Source of the DNA: Chloroflexota bacterium
GTDB taxonomy: Bacteria; Chloroflexota; Dehalococcoidia; Lucifugimonadales; UBA3495
Assembly (NCBI GenBank): GCA_028875055.1
Contig: JAPPGG010000043.1
Location: 1 to 64,000 of the forward strand
Direction of reading: 5' to 3'
Length of the DNA stretch: 64,000 bases
Shown: positions 43,278-51,807 of the stretch, piece by piece
Position numbering within the stretch: the first letter of the stretch is position 1
Layout: each line of letters starts with the position of its first letter
Position numbers and translations under genes: made by a program
The notes under the pieces: model-generated
Databases searched by the model: none
The model's input: only the letters and a program-made list of their open reading frames with translations
Told to the model about the DNA's origin: nothing

Positions 43278-44014
43278 AGGGTTACCTGACGCCCTCAGCC
43301 CTAAGTTCCCTGCTCGCCGTGCCGGCGCTGATAGCGGCATCGGTGGCAGCCCTGCTGACCCTGTCCGAGGCGCCAACCCTGTACCGTTACGCCGCCGTCC
43401 TGCCCCTGGCCTACATTATGGGGGCGCTGCCCTGGGGGTACGTTGTCCTCCTGATGCACCGGGGCATTGATATTCGGGACTATGGCAGCGGACGGACGGG
43501 CGTTTCCAATGCCCTGCGCACCGCCGGCTACCGTCCGGCAGGCATAGTGCTCGCGCTGGACCTGGTCAAGGGGATTTCGGCGGTGATGCTGGCCCGCACC
43601 CTTATCGGAGACCCCACATCCGAAGTTGCGGCAGGCCTGGCAGCCCTGGTCGGCCATAACTGGCCCGTGTTCCTCGGCTTTCGCGGGGGACGCGGCATCG
43701 CCCCGGGCCTGGGGGGTCTGGCGGTAATGTCTCCCATTGCCGCGGTGTGCGGCGTGGTGGTGTTTCTGCCCGTTTGCGTATTCACCCGGTACCTCTCCCT
43801 GGGCTCCATCATGGGGGTGGTATCTGCCTGCGGCGTGCTGGTGGTACTGATTCTGCTGAACTTCAACCCCTGGGGACTGGTGTCCAACCTCTACCTCATC
43901 TACGGTCTGCTGGGTGGAACCGTCATAGTTTGGCAGCACCGGGACAATATTCAGCGGCTGCTGGCAGGAACCGAGCGTCGAATAGGCAACCCAGCCGCAC
44001 GCATAGAAGAGTAG
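43274..44014 (+). CDS. plsY: Acyl-phosphate glycerol-3-phosphate acyltransferase PlsY
   Basis: The 246-residue membrane protein has PlsY motifs: ALPWGYVVL, then IRDYGSGRTGVSNALRTAG, then GHNWPVFLGFRGGRGIAPGLGG, and HRDNIQRLLAGTERR at the end. The GSGNxGATN motif is relaxed to GSGRTGVSN. PlsY transfers acyl groups from acyl-phosphate to glycerol-3-phosphate in phospholipid synthesis. The ATGA overlap with der and the following gpsA, which makes its substrate, fit the known gene order. Confidence 0.93.
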   Translation: MKGYLTPSALSSLLAVPALIAASVAALLTLSEAPTLYRYAAVLPLAYIMGALPWGYVVLLMHRGIDIRDYGSGRTGVSNALRTAGYRPAGIVLALDLVKGISAVMLARTLIGDPTSEVAAGLAALVGHNWPVFLGFRGGRGIAPGLGGLAVMSPIAAVCGVVVFLPVCVFTRYLSLGSIMGVVSACGVLVVLILLNFNPWGLVSNLYLIYGLLGGTVIVWQHRDNIQRLLAGTERRIGNPAARIEE

Positions 44015-44077
44015 TCCCGCTGCCGGACCACCGGGACCGCTGAAGCGGATTGCGCGGGTGGCCATGGCTCCGCCCAT

Positions 44078-44212
44078 CAGGGCAATTGCGTCTCAAATAG
44101 AGGCTGATGCTTTAAACAGTGGTCATGTCGCCCTGAACCCTTCGGCCTGGCTCAGGGTAAACGCTGCCGTGGCCCCCAGGGTGACCGTCAGTTTAGGCTT
44201 GATTGCCCTGCC
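44078..44212 (+). repeat. Short MITE-like element, GGGCAATTGCG family
   Basis: The ends cagggcaattgcgtctcaa and ggcttgattgccctgcc bracket 135 bp, with a gtcatgtcgccctga plus tcggcctggctcagggt palindrome inside. Its interior resembles the 1618-1722 element more than the longer family members. It separates plsY from gpsA. Confidence 0.7.
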
Positions 44213-44342
44213 GCCAATACAAGCTGTCCGGCAAGCCGGTTTAGGCTGTGCTATCATTTAAACGAGCCCCCGGGTTCAATTCCGTACGCGTGCACGCCTC
44301 TCCCGAGGAATTGCCGGACACGCGCATGACATCGGAACGCTT

Positions 44343-45347
44343 GTGACCGCTACCGCCGCCATAGTCGGGACAACCACCTGGGGCACCACCCTGGGGATAA
44401 CCCTGGCCCGCAACGAAGTGCCCGTCACCATCCTGGCGCGTACCCCCGCAGAGGCCGAACTCCTCAACCAGCACCGGGAGAACCGACGGTTTCTGCCCAG
44501 CGTACCCTTCCCCGACCTGCTGAAAGTAAGCAGCGATCCGGCGGCAACTATCGGACTCGCCGAACTGGTCATCCTGGCAGTCCCCACCGAGCATTTCCGC
44601 CGCAACGTGCAGCAAATCACCCCGCACCTGTCACCGCAGGCCACCGTGGTCAGCGCGTCCAAGGGGCTGGAACTGCCCGAAGGCAACCGCATGAGCCAGG
44701 TGCTGGAAACTGAGCTGCCCCCGGAAATGCACGAAGGAATCTGTGTCCTGTCCGGGCCCAACCTGGCCCGGGAAGTGGCCGAAGAGAAGCCCGGAGCTTC
44801 CGTTGTGGCGGGCCGCAACGAGGATAGAGCGGCCCTGGTCCAACGCATGCTGATGTCCCAGGCCTTTCGTATCTATACCAGCGACGACGTTATCGGCGTA
44901 GAGCTGGGAGGCACCCTGAAAAACATTATCGCCCTGGGGGCCGGCATTGCCGACGGGATGGAAATGGGGCAGAACAGCAAGTCCACGCTGATCACCCGGG
45001 GGCTGGCGGAGATTACCCGCCTGGGAACCGCAGCCGGCGCCCAGTCCCTTACCTTTGCGGGACTGGCGGGCCTGGGCGACCTGGTGGCCACCTGCTACAG
45101 CCAGTTAAGCCGCAACCGGTTCACGGGCGAACAGCTGGCGCGGGGCCGCACGTGGCTCGAAATCCGGGAAAGGATGGACAACGTGGTGGAAGGCGTCAAC
45201 ACCACCGGCGCCGCCCTGGCCATGGCGGAACGGCTGAACGTGGAAATGCCCATCACCGAAGTCACCTATCGCATCCTCTTTGAGGACCTGCCTCCCAAAG
45301 ACGCCATAGCCGAGCTGATGGGACGGCCGCCCCACTCGGAGTGGTAA
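44343..45347 (+). CDS. gpsA: NAD(P)H-dependent glycerol-3-phosphate dehydrogenase
   Basis: The 334 residues have a Rossmann N-terminus AAIVGTTTWGTTLGITLARN, HRENRRFLPSVPFPD, VILAVPTEHFRRNV, SASKGLE, LSGPNLAREV, ELGGTLKNIIALGAGIADGMEMGQNSKSTLITRG with the catalytic lysine (GGTLKN), and FAGLAGLGDLVATCYSQLSRN. The usual GAGSWG reads GTTTWG, but the other motifs are intact. The enzyme makes sn-glycerol-3-phosphate for PlsY. The start is GTG 44343. A 328-base gap with a repeat element separates it from plsY. Confidence 0.95.
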   Translation: MTATAAIVGTTTWGTTLGITLARNEVPVTILARTPAEAELLNQHRENRRFLPSVPFPDLLKVSSDPAATIGLAELVILAVPTEHFRRNVQQITPHLSPQATVVSASKGLELPEGNRMSQVLETELPPEMHEGICVLSGPNLAREVAEEKPGASVVAGRNEDRAALVQRMLMSQAFRIYTSDDVIGVELGGTLKNIIALGAGIADGMEMGQNSKSTLITRGLAEITRLGTAAGAQSLTFAGLAGLGDLVATCYSQLSRNRFTGEQLARGRTWLEIRERMDNVVEGVNTTGAALAMAERLNVEMPITEVTYRILFEDLPPKDAIAELMGRPPHSEW

Positions 45348-45408
45348 GCGGGGCCTGGGTGAAGCGTTTGCCGGCTATGGATGGTGCATAAACCAGCTTC
45401 AGCCACGG

Positions 45409-45476
45409 CCAAAATGCAGCCAGGGCGGGTTTGAAACCCGCCCCTTGCTGTATAGACCGACTGAATCGCAACGCTG
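45409..45476 (+). repeat. Interspersed repeat family B copy, short
   Basis: A 68-bp copy with aaaatgcagccagggcg, the gcgggtttgaaacccgc palindrome and a tagaccgactgaatcgcaacgct tail. It lacks the ttccatttcagg start. It sits between convergent gpsA and an SDR gene. Confidence 0.65.
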
Positions 45477-45529
45477 GTCGAGGGCGGACCATACCTGACA
45501 TTCAGCCATTGAGGGCGTGGGGGTTTGCC

Positions 45530-46417
45530 CTACGGCCCCTCCACAGGCAAATTGGGGTAGGAAGGTGAGGTGGGGAAGGGCCGGTCCGGGTCCACGCGGC
45601 GAAGCTGGTAAGCCTCCGAGGTCATTATTTCGTCCACCTTCGCCGGAAACTCCTCAAACCGGTCGGCAAAGGCCCGGATGAGGCGGCCGGAGAGCGTCCC
45701 GCAGTCGTCGCTGCCCAGGAACACGGCCAGCTCCGCCGCCCGTTCAATGGACGCGCCCTGTCCGGAGGTTACCTGAACGCCCCGCCGGTAGGTGGCCATA
45801 TCGCCGATGGCCAGCGCCAGGTCGCGATTCTCCTCCCACATCCGGGTGTGGATGGAACCGGGGCTGATGGCGTTGACGGTTATCGGCGTTCCCTGCAGTT
45901 CCAGGGCCAGGTTCTCCGTCAGGTTGACTATGCCCGTCTTGGCGGCATCGTACGCTGAGGAGTTGGGGCCGCCCACACCCGACATATTGACGATACGGCC
46001 CCGTCCCCGATCCAGCATCCCCGGGATCACGGCATGGCACCCGTAGAAGACGCCCATCAGGTGCACCGCGATGGTACGCGCCCATTCTCCGGGATCGTTG
46101 TCCCATACCCGCCCTACGGGGCCGATATTTCCGGCGTTGTTGACCAGCACGTCAATGCAGCCATAGTGGTCCAGGGCCCCGGCGACGGCCTGCCGGACCT
46201 GGTCGCAATCGGTCACGTCGGCGATGGCGGTGATGGCTTCGGCGCCGTGCTCGTCCCTCACGAGGCTGGCGGTTTCCTCCAGCTCGGCAGCAGTGCGGGC
46301 GACCAGGGCCAGGCGGGCCCCTTCCGCGGCATAGGCCCGGGCTATGGCCCGCCCGATGCCGCGGCCGCCACCCGTAATGAGGGCAACACGCTCTGCCAGC
46401 CTCTGCGATTCAGCCAT
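45530..46417 (-). CDS. Short-chain dehydrogenase/reductase (SDR)
   Basis: The 295 residues form a classical SDR: cofactor motif TGGGRGIG (15-22), VTD at 68-70, NNAGNIGP (93-100), and the catalytic Ser146 with Tyr156 and Lys160 in SSAYDAAK. VNAISPGSIHTRM follows. Arg at LVART after strand 2 suggests NADP(H). It has a 40-residue C-terminal extension beyond the usual core, with no known domain. The start is ATG 46417 with AGGAGG upstream. The substrate is unknown. Confidence 0.92.
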   Translation of the reverse strand: MAESQRLAERVALITGGGRGIGRAIARAYAAEGARLALVARTAAELEETASLVRDEHGAEAITAIADVTDCDQVRQAVAGALDHYGCIDVLVNNAGNIGPVGRVWDNDPGEWARTIAVHLMGVFYGCHAVIPGMLDRGRGRIVNMSGVGGPNSSAYDAAKTGIVNLTENLALELQGTPITVNAISPGSIHTRMWEENRDLALAIGDMATYRRGVQVTSGQGASIERAAELAVFLGSDDCGTLSGRLIRAFADRFEEFPAKVDEIMTSEAYQLRRVDPDRPFPTSPSYPNLPVEGP

Positions 46418-46470
46418 AGGAAAGCCTCCTGGTGCGCCGGTTGTGGCGGGTGTGGGACTCGGCTTTGCTA

Positions 46471-46604
46471 AGGCGTGTCGTCAAATTGCGCCGTCATTCC
46501 TGCAAAAGCAGAAATCTTGACTTCAGCCAGCGAGGTTCCCGCCTTCGCGGGAACGACGGAAAGGGACGCTGGGATATTGCTACTTTCAATTTGACGACAG
46601 CCCC
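46471..46604 (+). mobile_element. 134-bp TA-flanked MITE in the stop codon of the RidA gene
   Basis: The copy is the same length as that at 25771-25904. Left end aggcgtgtcgtcaaattg and right end caatttgacgacagcccc are inverted repeats, with TA on both sides (46469-46470 and 46605-46606). Inside is the ggttcccgccttcgcgggaac hairpin. The base at 46604 plus the flanking TA read as the TAG stop of the minus-strand RidA gene. Confidence 0.75.
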
Positions 46605-47074
46605 TATTCCTCTACCTCGACGATCATTTCAATCTCAATGGGCATTCCGCCGGGCAGGGTGGCCATGCCAACGGCGGACCTGGCGTGCCGGCCCCGGTCG
46701 CCGTAGAGGCTGATGAGCAGGTCCGATGCCCCGTTGGCCACCCTGGGCGTGTCGCCAAAGTCGGGGGTCGAATTGACCATGCACAGCAGCTTGACGATGC
46801 GCTTCACCTTGTCCAGGTCGCCAATTTCTCCCTTCAGGTTGGTCAGCAGGTTCAGCATGGTCTGGCGGGCGCAGTCGTAGCCCTGCTCCACCGTTACTTC
46901 TCCGCCCAGCTTGCCCACGTGCAGCATTCCGCCGCCGGGCAGGCCGGGGCCGGTGCCCGAAAGGAAGACCAGGTTGCCGGTGCGCACCAGGGGAATGATG
47001 TTGCCGGCGCCGGGAGCGCGGGGCGGCGGCAGCTCGTAACCCAGTTCATTGAGCTTGTTCTCGATTTCGGGCAT
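46604..47074 (-). CDS. RidA/YjgF-YER057c-UK114 family protein
   Basis: About 156 residues from ATG 47074 (AGGAG seven bases upstream). Family phrases are LVFLSGTGPGLPGGG, QGYDCARQTMLNLLTNLKGEIGDLDKVKRIVKLLCMVNSTPDF, and the late GRHARSAVGMATLPGGMPIEIEMIVEVE, where the arginine that contacts substrate (GRHARSAVG) is conserved. RidA-type enzymes deaminate reactive enamines and imines. The gene ends at a TAG produced at the border of the 134-bp element, so its original C-terminus may have differed. Confidence 0.9.
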   Translation of the reverse strand: MPEIENKLNELGYELPPPRAPGAGNIIPLVRTGNLVFLSGTGPGLPGGGMLHVGKLGGEVTVEQGYDCARQTMLNLLTNLKGEIGDLDKVKRIVKLLCMVNSTPDFGDTPRVANGASDLLISLYGDRGRHARSAVGMATLPGGMPIEIEMIVEVEE

Positions 47075-47548
47075 TTGAACACTCCTTGTCAGGTGATTTG
47101 CGGGAGTAGCGCGGTCCATACCCCGGCAAGGTCAATTGTAAATGACCAGCGCATTGTGGCAACCCGTTAGCGGCGCCCGTCCGGGGCACTCGGGTTTTAT
47201 GGTAATGGGGAGTCCAGCGATTGCCGTAGTGACGGGTTTGAAACCCGGCCCTGCCCAAAGGGTAAAATGAACCCGCATCGCCGCCACTGCAAAATCGGGG
47301 CAGTTGAACTTGAAACAGGCTGCCCACTTTGCCCTTTGACAAACAACCGAGAGGGGCTTGCCCAGCACTCGAGGTTCCTGCCTCGGCAGGAACGACGGGT
47401 CAGACCCAAAGCTGAAATGCGACGGCCCTGCCGCAATATGCTCCCGCTTGTGCCGCAACTACTGCCCGAGTATCATACGCCTCAATCAGGGGGCTTCACG
47501 AACCCCCGTGGACGGGAAGCAAGCGGAGCTGGATCGAAGGGGTAAGCG
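47075..47548. other. Intergenic region with palindromes
   Basis: It contains a reduced family B copy (gacgggtttgaaacccggccct near 47231) and a hairpin gaggttcctgcctcggcaggaacgacgg near 47371. It also holds the divergent starts of the RidA gene (minus) and the flavoprotein gene (plus). No gene or clear promoter is visible. Confidence 0.5.
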
Positions 47549-49147
47549 ATGCCAAGGAAGAGTTTCTGGGCCTGGGGAATGGAAGCCGATGAACCCACCG
47601 AGGCGCAGCGCCGCGACCTGGCCGCCAGCCTTTCCGGCAAGTACGGGGTTTCCATAGACGTCCCGCCCGTACCGTCCAGCAGCGACCTGGACCTGCGCAA
47701 ACCCCGCATTGCCGTGCCCGACTCCCTGGCATCCATCTGCTCCACCGATACGCACGAGCGGGCAGTCCACACCTACGGCCGCAGCTTTGGCGACCGCATA
47801 CGGGCCTTCAGCCTGCAATTCCCCAACCCACCTGACGTGGTGGCCTTCCCCAGGACGGAAGAGGATGTGACGGCCCTGCTGGACTGGTGCTCGGGCCGGG
47901 GCTATGCCGCCATTCCCTACGGCGGGGGAAGTTCGGTGGTCGGCGGCTTTGAGCCGCCCGAGGACTATGACGGCGTGGTGTCCATTGACCTGGGCGGCCT
48001 GGACCAGGTGCTGGAGCTTGATGAAGTTTCCCGTGCGGCCCGAATCCAGGCGGGCATTTACGGGCCCGCCCTGGAGGAAAAGCTTCGACCCCACGGCTAC
48101 ACCCTGCGCCATTTTCCCCAGAGCTTCGAGTTTTCCACGCTGGGCGGCTGGATCGCCACCCGGTCCGGCGGACACTATGCCACCAATCAGACCCATATTG
48201 ACGACTTTGTGGAGTCGGTCCGCATGGTCACTCCCCAGGGCGTATGGGAGTCCCGCCGCCTTCCCGGCAGCGGCGCCGGTCCCAGTCCCGACAGGATTGT
48301 GCTGGGCAGCGAAGGCGCATTGGGCATCATCACCGAGGCCTGGATGCGGATTCAGGCCCGGCCGCGCTTCCGGGCCTCGGCCGCCGTTACCTTTCCCACC
48401 TTTGAGACGGGCGGCGAGGCGGTGCGGCAGATTGTCCAGACCAAGCTGTGGCCGGCCAACTGCCGCCTGCTGGACCCCGGCGAGGCCGCCGACGCCCTGG
48501 GCTACGACGGCACGCAGGCCATCCTGGTGCTGGGGTTTGAGTCCTCGGACCTGCCCCAGGGCGAGCAAATGCGCCAGGTCATAGACATCGCCCGTGAGTG
48601 CGGGGGCTCGGTCAGCGACGACCAGGTGCGAATAATAGACGGCAGCAGCGAGGAGGCCCGCCGCCCCGAGGCGGTGGGGGCGTGGCGCAACTCCTTTATC
48701 GGGGCCCCCTACCAGCGGAACATTGCCATGGGCATGGGGCTGGTGGCGGAGACCCTGGAGACCTCCATCACCTGGGACCGCTGGCATGAAATGGACGCGG
48801 CGGTCAGGGGCGCTTTGCAGGATGCCCTTGACCGGGTCTGCGGCGGCGGAAGGGTCACCTGCCGGTTTACCCACGTTTACCCGGACGGGCCTGCCCCCTA
48901 CTTTACCTTTGAGGGAATGGGACGGCCCGGCGCTGAACTGGAGATGCACGAGGAAATCAAGCAGGCCGCTTCCGACGCCATCATCGCCCACGGCGGCACC
49001 ATCACCCACCACCATGCCGTGGGCCGGGTGCACCGTCCCTGGTACGACCAGCAGCGCCCCGACCCCTTCGCCGCCGCCCTGCGGGCCGCCAAGTCCGCCG
49101 TGGACCCCAACTGGGTGCTTAACCCCGGAATCTTGATTGACCGGTAG
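47549..49147 (+). CDS. FAD-linked oxidase, alkyldihydroxyacetonephosphate-synthase-like
   Basis: The 532-residue protein opens RKSFWAWGMEADEPT and shows FAD_binding_4 phrases DVVAFPRTEEDVTALLDWC, PYGGGSSVVGGFEPP, HFPQSFEFSTLGGWIATRSGG and GSEGALGIITEAWMR. The C-terminal part has the FAD-oxidase_C arrangement and a triple-His motif GGTITHHHAVGRVHRPWY, as in alkyl-DHAP synthase, which makes ether lipids. D-lactate and glycolate dehydrogenases are the alternative, but the FWAWG start and HHHAVG favour the ADPS branch. A bacterial role in ether-lipid synthesis is inference. It is monocistronic. Confidence 0.85.
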   Translation: MPRKSFWAWGMEADEPTEAQRRDLAASLSGKYGVSIDVPPVPSSSDLDLRKPRIAVPDSLASICSTDTHERAVHTYGRSFGDRIRAFSLQFPNPPDVVAFPRTEEDVTALLDWCSGRGYAAIPYGGGSSVVGGFEPPEDYDGVVSIDLGGLDQVLELDEVSRAARIQAGIYGPALEEKLRPHGYTLRHFPQSFEFSTLGGWIATRSGGHYATNQTHIDDFVESVRMVTPQGVWESRRLPGSGAGPSPDRIVLGSEGALGIITEAWMRIQARPRFRASAAVTFPTFETGGEAVRQIVQTKLWPANCRLLDPGEAADALGYDGTQAILVLGFESSDLPQGEQMRQVIDIARECGGSVSDDQVRIIDGSSEEARRPEAVGAWRNSFIGAPYQRNIAMGMGLVAETLETSITWDRWHEMDAAVRGALQDALDRVCGGGRVTCRFTHVYPDGPAPYFTFEGMGRPGAELEMHEEIKQAASDAIIAHGGTITHHHAVGRVHRPWYDQQRPDPFAAALRAAKSAVDPNWVLNPGILIDR

Positions 49148-49281
49148 CGTACCCATAATCCTGTGGCTAAGGTGAATCCGGTGAAGTTTAGAAAGGCGTC
49201 TCCCCCACCGATAAGCAGGCAGGTGAATACCACTACCGAAACATTCTTCAATTCCCGACTTTCTTCAAGCAAGGAGGGCAG

Positions 49282-49482
49282 ATGGGTATTTCCAACGAGA
49301 CCATGCGAGCCATAATCCGGGATTACGGCGGCTTCGAACTGTCCGACGAGGAACTGGAACAGGTACGGCCCGAAGTGGACAGCTACATCGAGGCTATGGC
49401 GGAAATAGCGGAACTGGACCTATCGGACATCATGTCCAGCCGGCTGCTCCGCGCCGCCGAAGGAGGCGCCCAGGATGCCTGA
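49282..49482 (+). CDS. Small acidic protein upstream of and overlapping an amidase
   Basis: The 66 residues read MGISNETMRAIIRDYGGFEL, then DEELEQVRPEVDSYIEAMAE, and end in EGGAQDA. The helical, acidic character and the position directly before an amidase (8-base overlap) recall GatC, the small subunit of the amidotransferase GatCAB, though sequence similarity to GatC is not clear. A second small protein is placed the same way before the amidase at 56753. The start ATG 49282 follows AAGGAGGGCAG. Confidence 0.65.
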   Translation: MGISNETMRAIIRDYGGFELSDEELEQVRPEVDSYIEAMAEIAELDLSDIMSSRLLRAAEGGAQDA

Positions 49483-50896
49483 CGAAGCGTTGCTCGACCT
49501 GACCATCAGCGAACTGGCCCCCAGGATAGCATCCGGAGAGGTTTCTCCCGTGGCAGTCACCGAGGCTGCCCTGGCCCGGGCGGAACGCCTCCAGCCCGTC
49601 CTTAACTCCTTCATCACCCTGCTGTCGGAACGTGCCCTGGCCCGGGCGCGGGAACTGGAGGCGGAAGTGGCCGATGGCAAGTATCGCGGCCCCCTTCACG
49701 GCATTCCCATCGGCATCAAGGACAACATCGCCACCCGGGGCATACGCACCACCGTGGGCAGCCTGGTCCTTTCCGACAACATCCCCGACGAAGACGCGCA
49801 GGTGGTCGCGCTCTGCGAAGAGGCCGGCGCCATCATCCTGGGCAAGGAGAACCTGGAAGAGTTTGCCGCCGGCGCCACCTCCAACAATCCCCACTACGGC
49901 GCCGTTCACAACCCCTGGGGCCTGGACCACATCCCAGGCGGCTCCAGCGGCGGCGGCGGGGCCAACGTGGCAGCGGGAATCACCTTTGCTTCCCTGGGTA
50001 CCGACCTGGGTGGTTCGGTGCGGCTGCCCGGTACCTTTTGCGGCGTGGTTGGACTGAAGCAGACCTTCGGACGGGTCAGCCAGCGGGGCCTGCTGGTTAC
50101 CAGTTTCAACGGCGACCATATAGGCCCTATGACCCGCTCCGTGGCCGACAGCGCCCTGGTACTGCAGGCCATAGCTGGCTACGACGCGCTGGATCCCAGC
50201 ACCGTACCCGTGCCGGTTCCCGATTACCTGGAAGGGCTGGGGTCTTCCCTGGCCGGACTGAAGGCGGGAGTCCCCTCCAATTACTTCTTCGACGAGGTTG
50301 ACCCGGAGGTGGAGACCAGCGTCCGGAACGCCATCGCCGCCCTGCAGGAACTGGGCGTGGAGGTGGTGGAGGTCAGCCTGCCCAGCATGCAGTACGTGGG
50401 AGCGCTGCGGGCAGCCAGCCTGTCCGACGGTATCGTCACCCACGAACCCTACCTGGCCAGCGCCCGGGACAAGTACGGGCCCAACGTGGTTAACCGTACC
50501 ATGGCCGGGCAGTTTGTGCTGGGCCGGGACTACTCCAGGGCAATGAAGGTGCAGCGCATTATCAAGGAAGAGTACGCCCGGGTTTTGCAGGAGGTTGACT
50601 TCCTGGTGACTCCCACCGCGCCCATTCCCGCGCCCCGCATTGATGCGGTGGATATTGACGTCAACGGCGAGACCCACCGGGTTCGGGGCCCCGGCTCGGG
50701 CTTTATCTCCCGCAACACCAGCCCCATGAACGGCAATGGCCTCCCCGCCATCACAGTGCCCTGCGGATTCAGCGGCAACGGCCTCCCCATAGGCGTGCAG
50801 TTCATCGGCAGCCCCTTTGAAGAGGGCCTGCTGTTCCAGGTAGCGTCAAGCTACGAGCAGGTCTCGCCCAGCAAGGGAGTCAAGCCGGACCTGTAG
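49475..50896 (+). CDS. Amidase-signature family amidase
   Basis: The 473 residues contain the Ser-cisSer-Lys machinery: Lys in LHGIPIGIKDNIATRG, the Gly/Ser-rich segment PGGSSGGGGANVAAG and the nucleophile region LGTDLGGSVRLPGTFCG. The family consensus is GSDTGGSIRxPA, so Thr is Leu here. It resembles GatA-like and aryl/aliphatic amidases, which hydrolyse amides to acids and ammonia. It overlaps the small 49282 gene by eight bases, implying stoichiometric translation. The real substrate is unknown. A strong hairpin follows its stop. Confidence 0.92.
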   Translation: MPDEALLDLTISELAPRIASGEVSPVAVTEAALARAERLQPVLNSFITLLSERALARARELEAEVADGKYRGPLHGIPIGIKDNIATRGIRTTVGSLVLSDNIPDEDAQVVALCEEAGAIILGKENLEEFAAGATSNNPHYGAVHNPWGLDHIPGGSSGGGGANVAAGITFASLGTDLGGSVRLPGTFCGVVGLKQTFGRVSQRGLLVTSFNGDHIGPMTRSVADSALVLQAIAGYDALDPSTVPVPVPDYLEGLGSSLAGLKAGVPSNYFFDEVDPEVETSVRNAIAALQELGVEVVEVSLPSMQYVGALRAASLSDGIVTHEPYLASARDKYGPNVVNRTMAGQFVLGRDYSRAMKVQRIIKEEYARVLQEVDFLVTPTAPIPAPRIDAVDIDVNGETHRVRGPGSGFISRNTSPMNGNGLPAITVPCGFSGNGLPIGVQFIGSPFEEGLLFQVASSYEQVSPSKGVKPDL

Positions 50897-50907
50897 GCCA
50901 GAGACGT

Positions 50908-50943
50908 CCGTACCGGCGGGGTCACACGGTCCCGCCGGTACGG
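50908..50943 (+). terminator. Terminator-like hairpin after the amidase
   Basis: The 13-bp stem ccgtaccggcggg pairs perfectly with cccgccggtacgg around a ten-base loop. No T-run follows, so termination would be less efficient or need a factor. From here to 51088 nothing else was recognised. Confidence 0.55.
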
Positions 50944-51088
50944 CCCGGCCGGCTGGGGGAACTTCGGGTCTCCCCGTATCATCACCCCCTCGTCTTCGAC
51001 AGGGTCAGGATGGCCTGACCACCTGCCGCCAGCCCTGCCGCAATCTGAGCGGAAATTAACATGCTCTCGTCCTGACTTTCCTGAAAGC

Positions 51089-51202
51089 GTTCCATTTCAG
51101 GTGGCATGGCACAGACAGAACGGTGGAAATGCAGCCAGGGCGGGTTTGAAACCCGCCCCTACCCACCATAAACCAACTGAATCGCAACTCTACCGACTTT
51201 CC
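51089..51202 (+). repeat. Interspersed repeat family B copy
   Basis: A 114-bp full-length copy has the ttccatttcaggtggcat start, the gcgggtttgaaacccgc palindrome and the tail aaccaactgaatcgcaact. It lies about 110 bases upstream of the coxS-like gene. Confidence 0.7.
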
Positions 51203-51315
51203 TTCACAAATTTCCCCGCCCTTGGGAGCGTGCTATAGTATGAGCAGTGCAATCCCCGGGAATTGTCGAGCGTTATCCAATCTCCCAAAGGAAATTGACC
51301 GAAGGAAAACAAGCT

Positions 51316-51807
51316 ATGCCCCAACGCATAAACCTTAGAGTGAATGGCGAGGACCGGGAGGTTGAAGCTCCGGCCCGCCGCCTGCTGGTGGACCTGCTGC
51401 GGTACGACCTGGGACTGACCGGCACCAAGGAAGGCTGCAGCGTCGGTGTCTGCGGCGCCTGCACCGTCCTGGTGGACGGGGAAATGGTGGCTTCCTGCAT
51501 AACCCTGGCCGCTGCCGTGGACGGCTCGGAAATCACCACCATCGAAGGGCTGGCCCAGGATGGCAGGCTCCATCCCGTCCAGCAGGCCTTCATTGACTAC
51601 GGCGGGTTCCAGTGCGGCATCTGCACCCCCGGCCAGGTAATGGCCGCCAAGGCGCTGCTGGACGAGAATGCCGAACCGACCGAGGAAGAGATTCGTGGCT
51701 GGATGATGGGCAACCTGTGCCGCTGCACCGGCTATTACAAAATCCTGGAATCGGTGGTAGCCGCCATGAGCCCCGCCAGCTCAAATGGGGAGGGGCAAGG
51801 CAGCTGA
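51316..51807 (+). CDS. CoxS-like 2Fe-2S subunit of a molybdenum hydroxylase
   Basis: The 163-residue protein has the two iron-sulfur cluster motifs of xanthine oxidase-family small subunits. The plant-ferredoxin type cluster is bound by Cys41, Cys46, Cys49 and Cys61 (GCSVGVCGACTVL, ASC), and the second cluster by Cys100, Cys103, Cys135 and Cys137 (QCGICTPG, LCRCTGY). It passes electrons from the Mo centre to FAD. ATG 51316 follows GAAGGAA. It overlaps the FAD subunit gene by one base (TGATG). No large Mo-binding subunit gene is adjacent. Confidence 0.95.
   Translation: MPQRINLRVNGEDREVEAPARRLLVDLLRYDLGLTGTKEGCSVGVCGACTVLVDGEMVASCITLAAAVDGSEITTIEGLAQDGRLHPVQQAFIDYGGFQCGICTPGQVMAAKALLDENAEPTEEEIRGWMMGNLCRCTGYYKILESVVAAMSPASSNGEGQGS

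Noticed and set aside
44263-44300. ggttcaattcc segment resembling a tRNA T-arm upstream of gpsA
   Set aside because: The bases that should form the T stem do not pair, and no acceptor or anticodon stem can be built around it.
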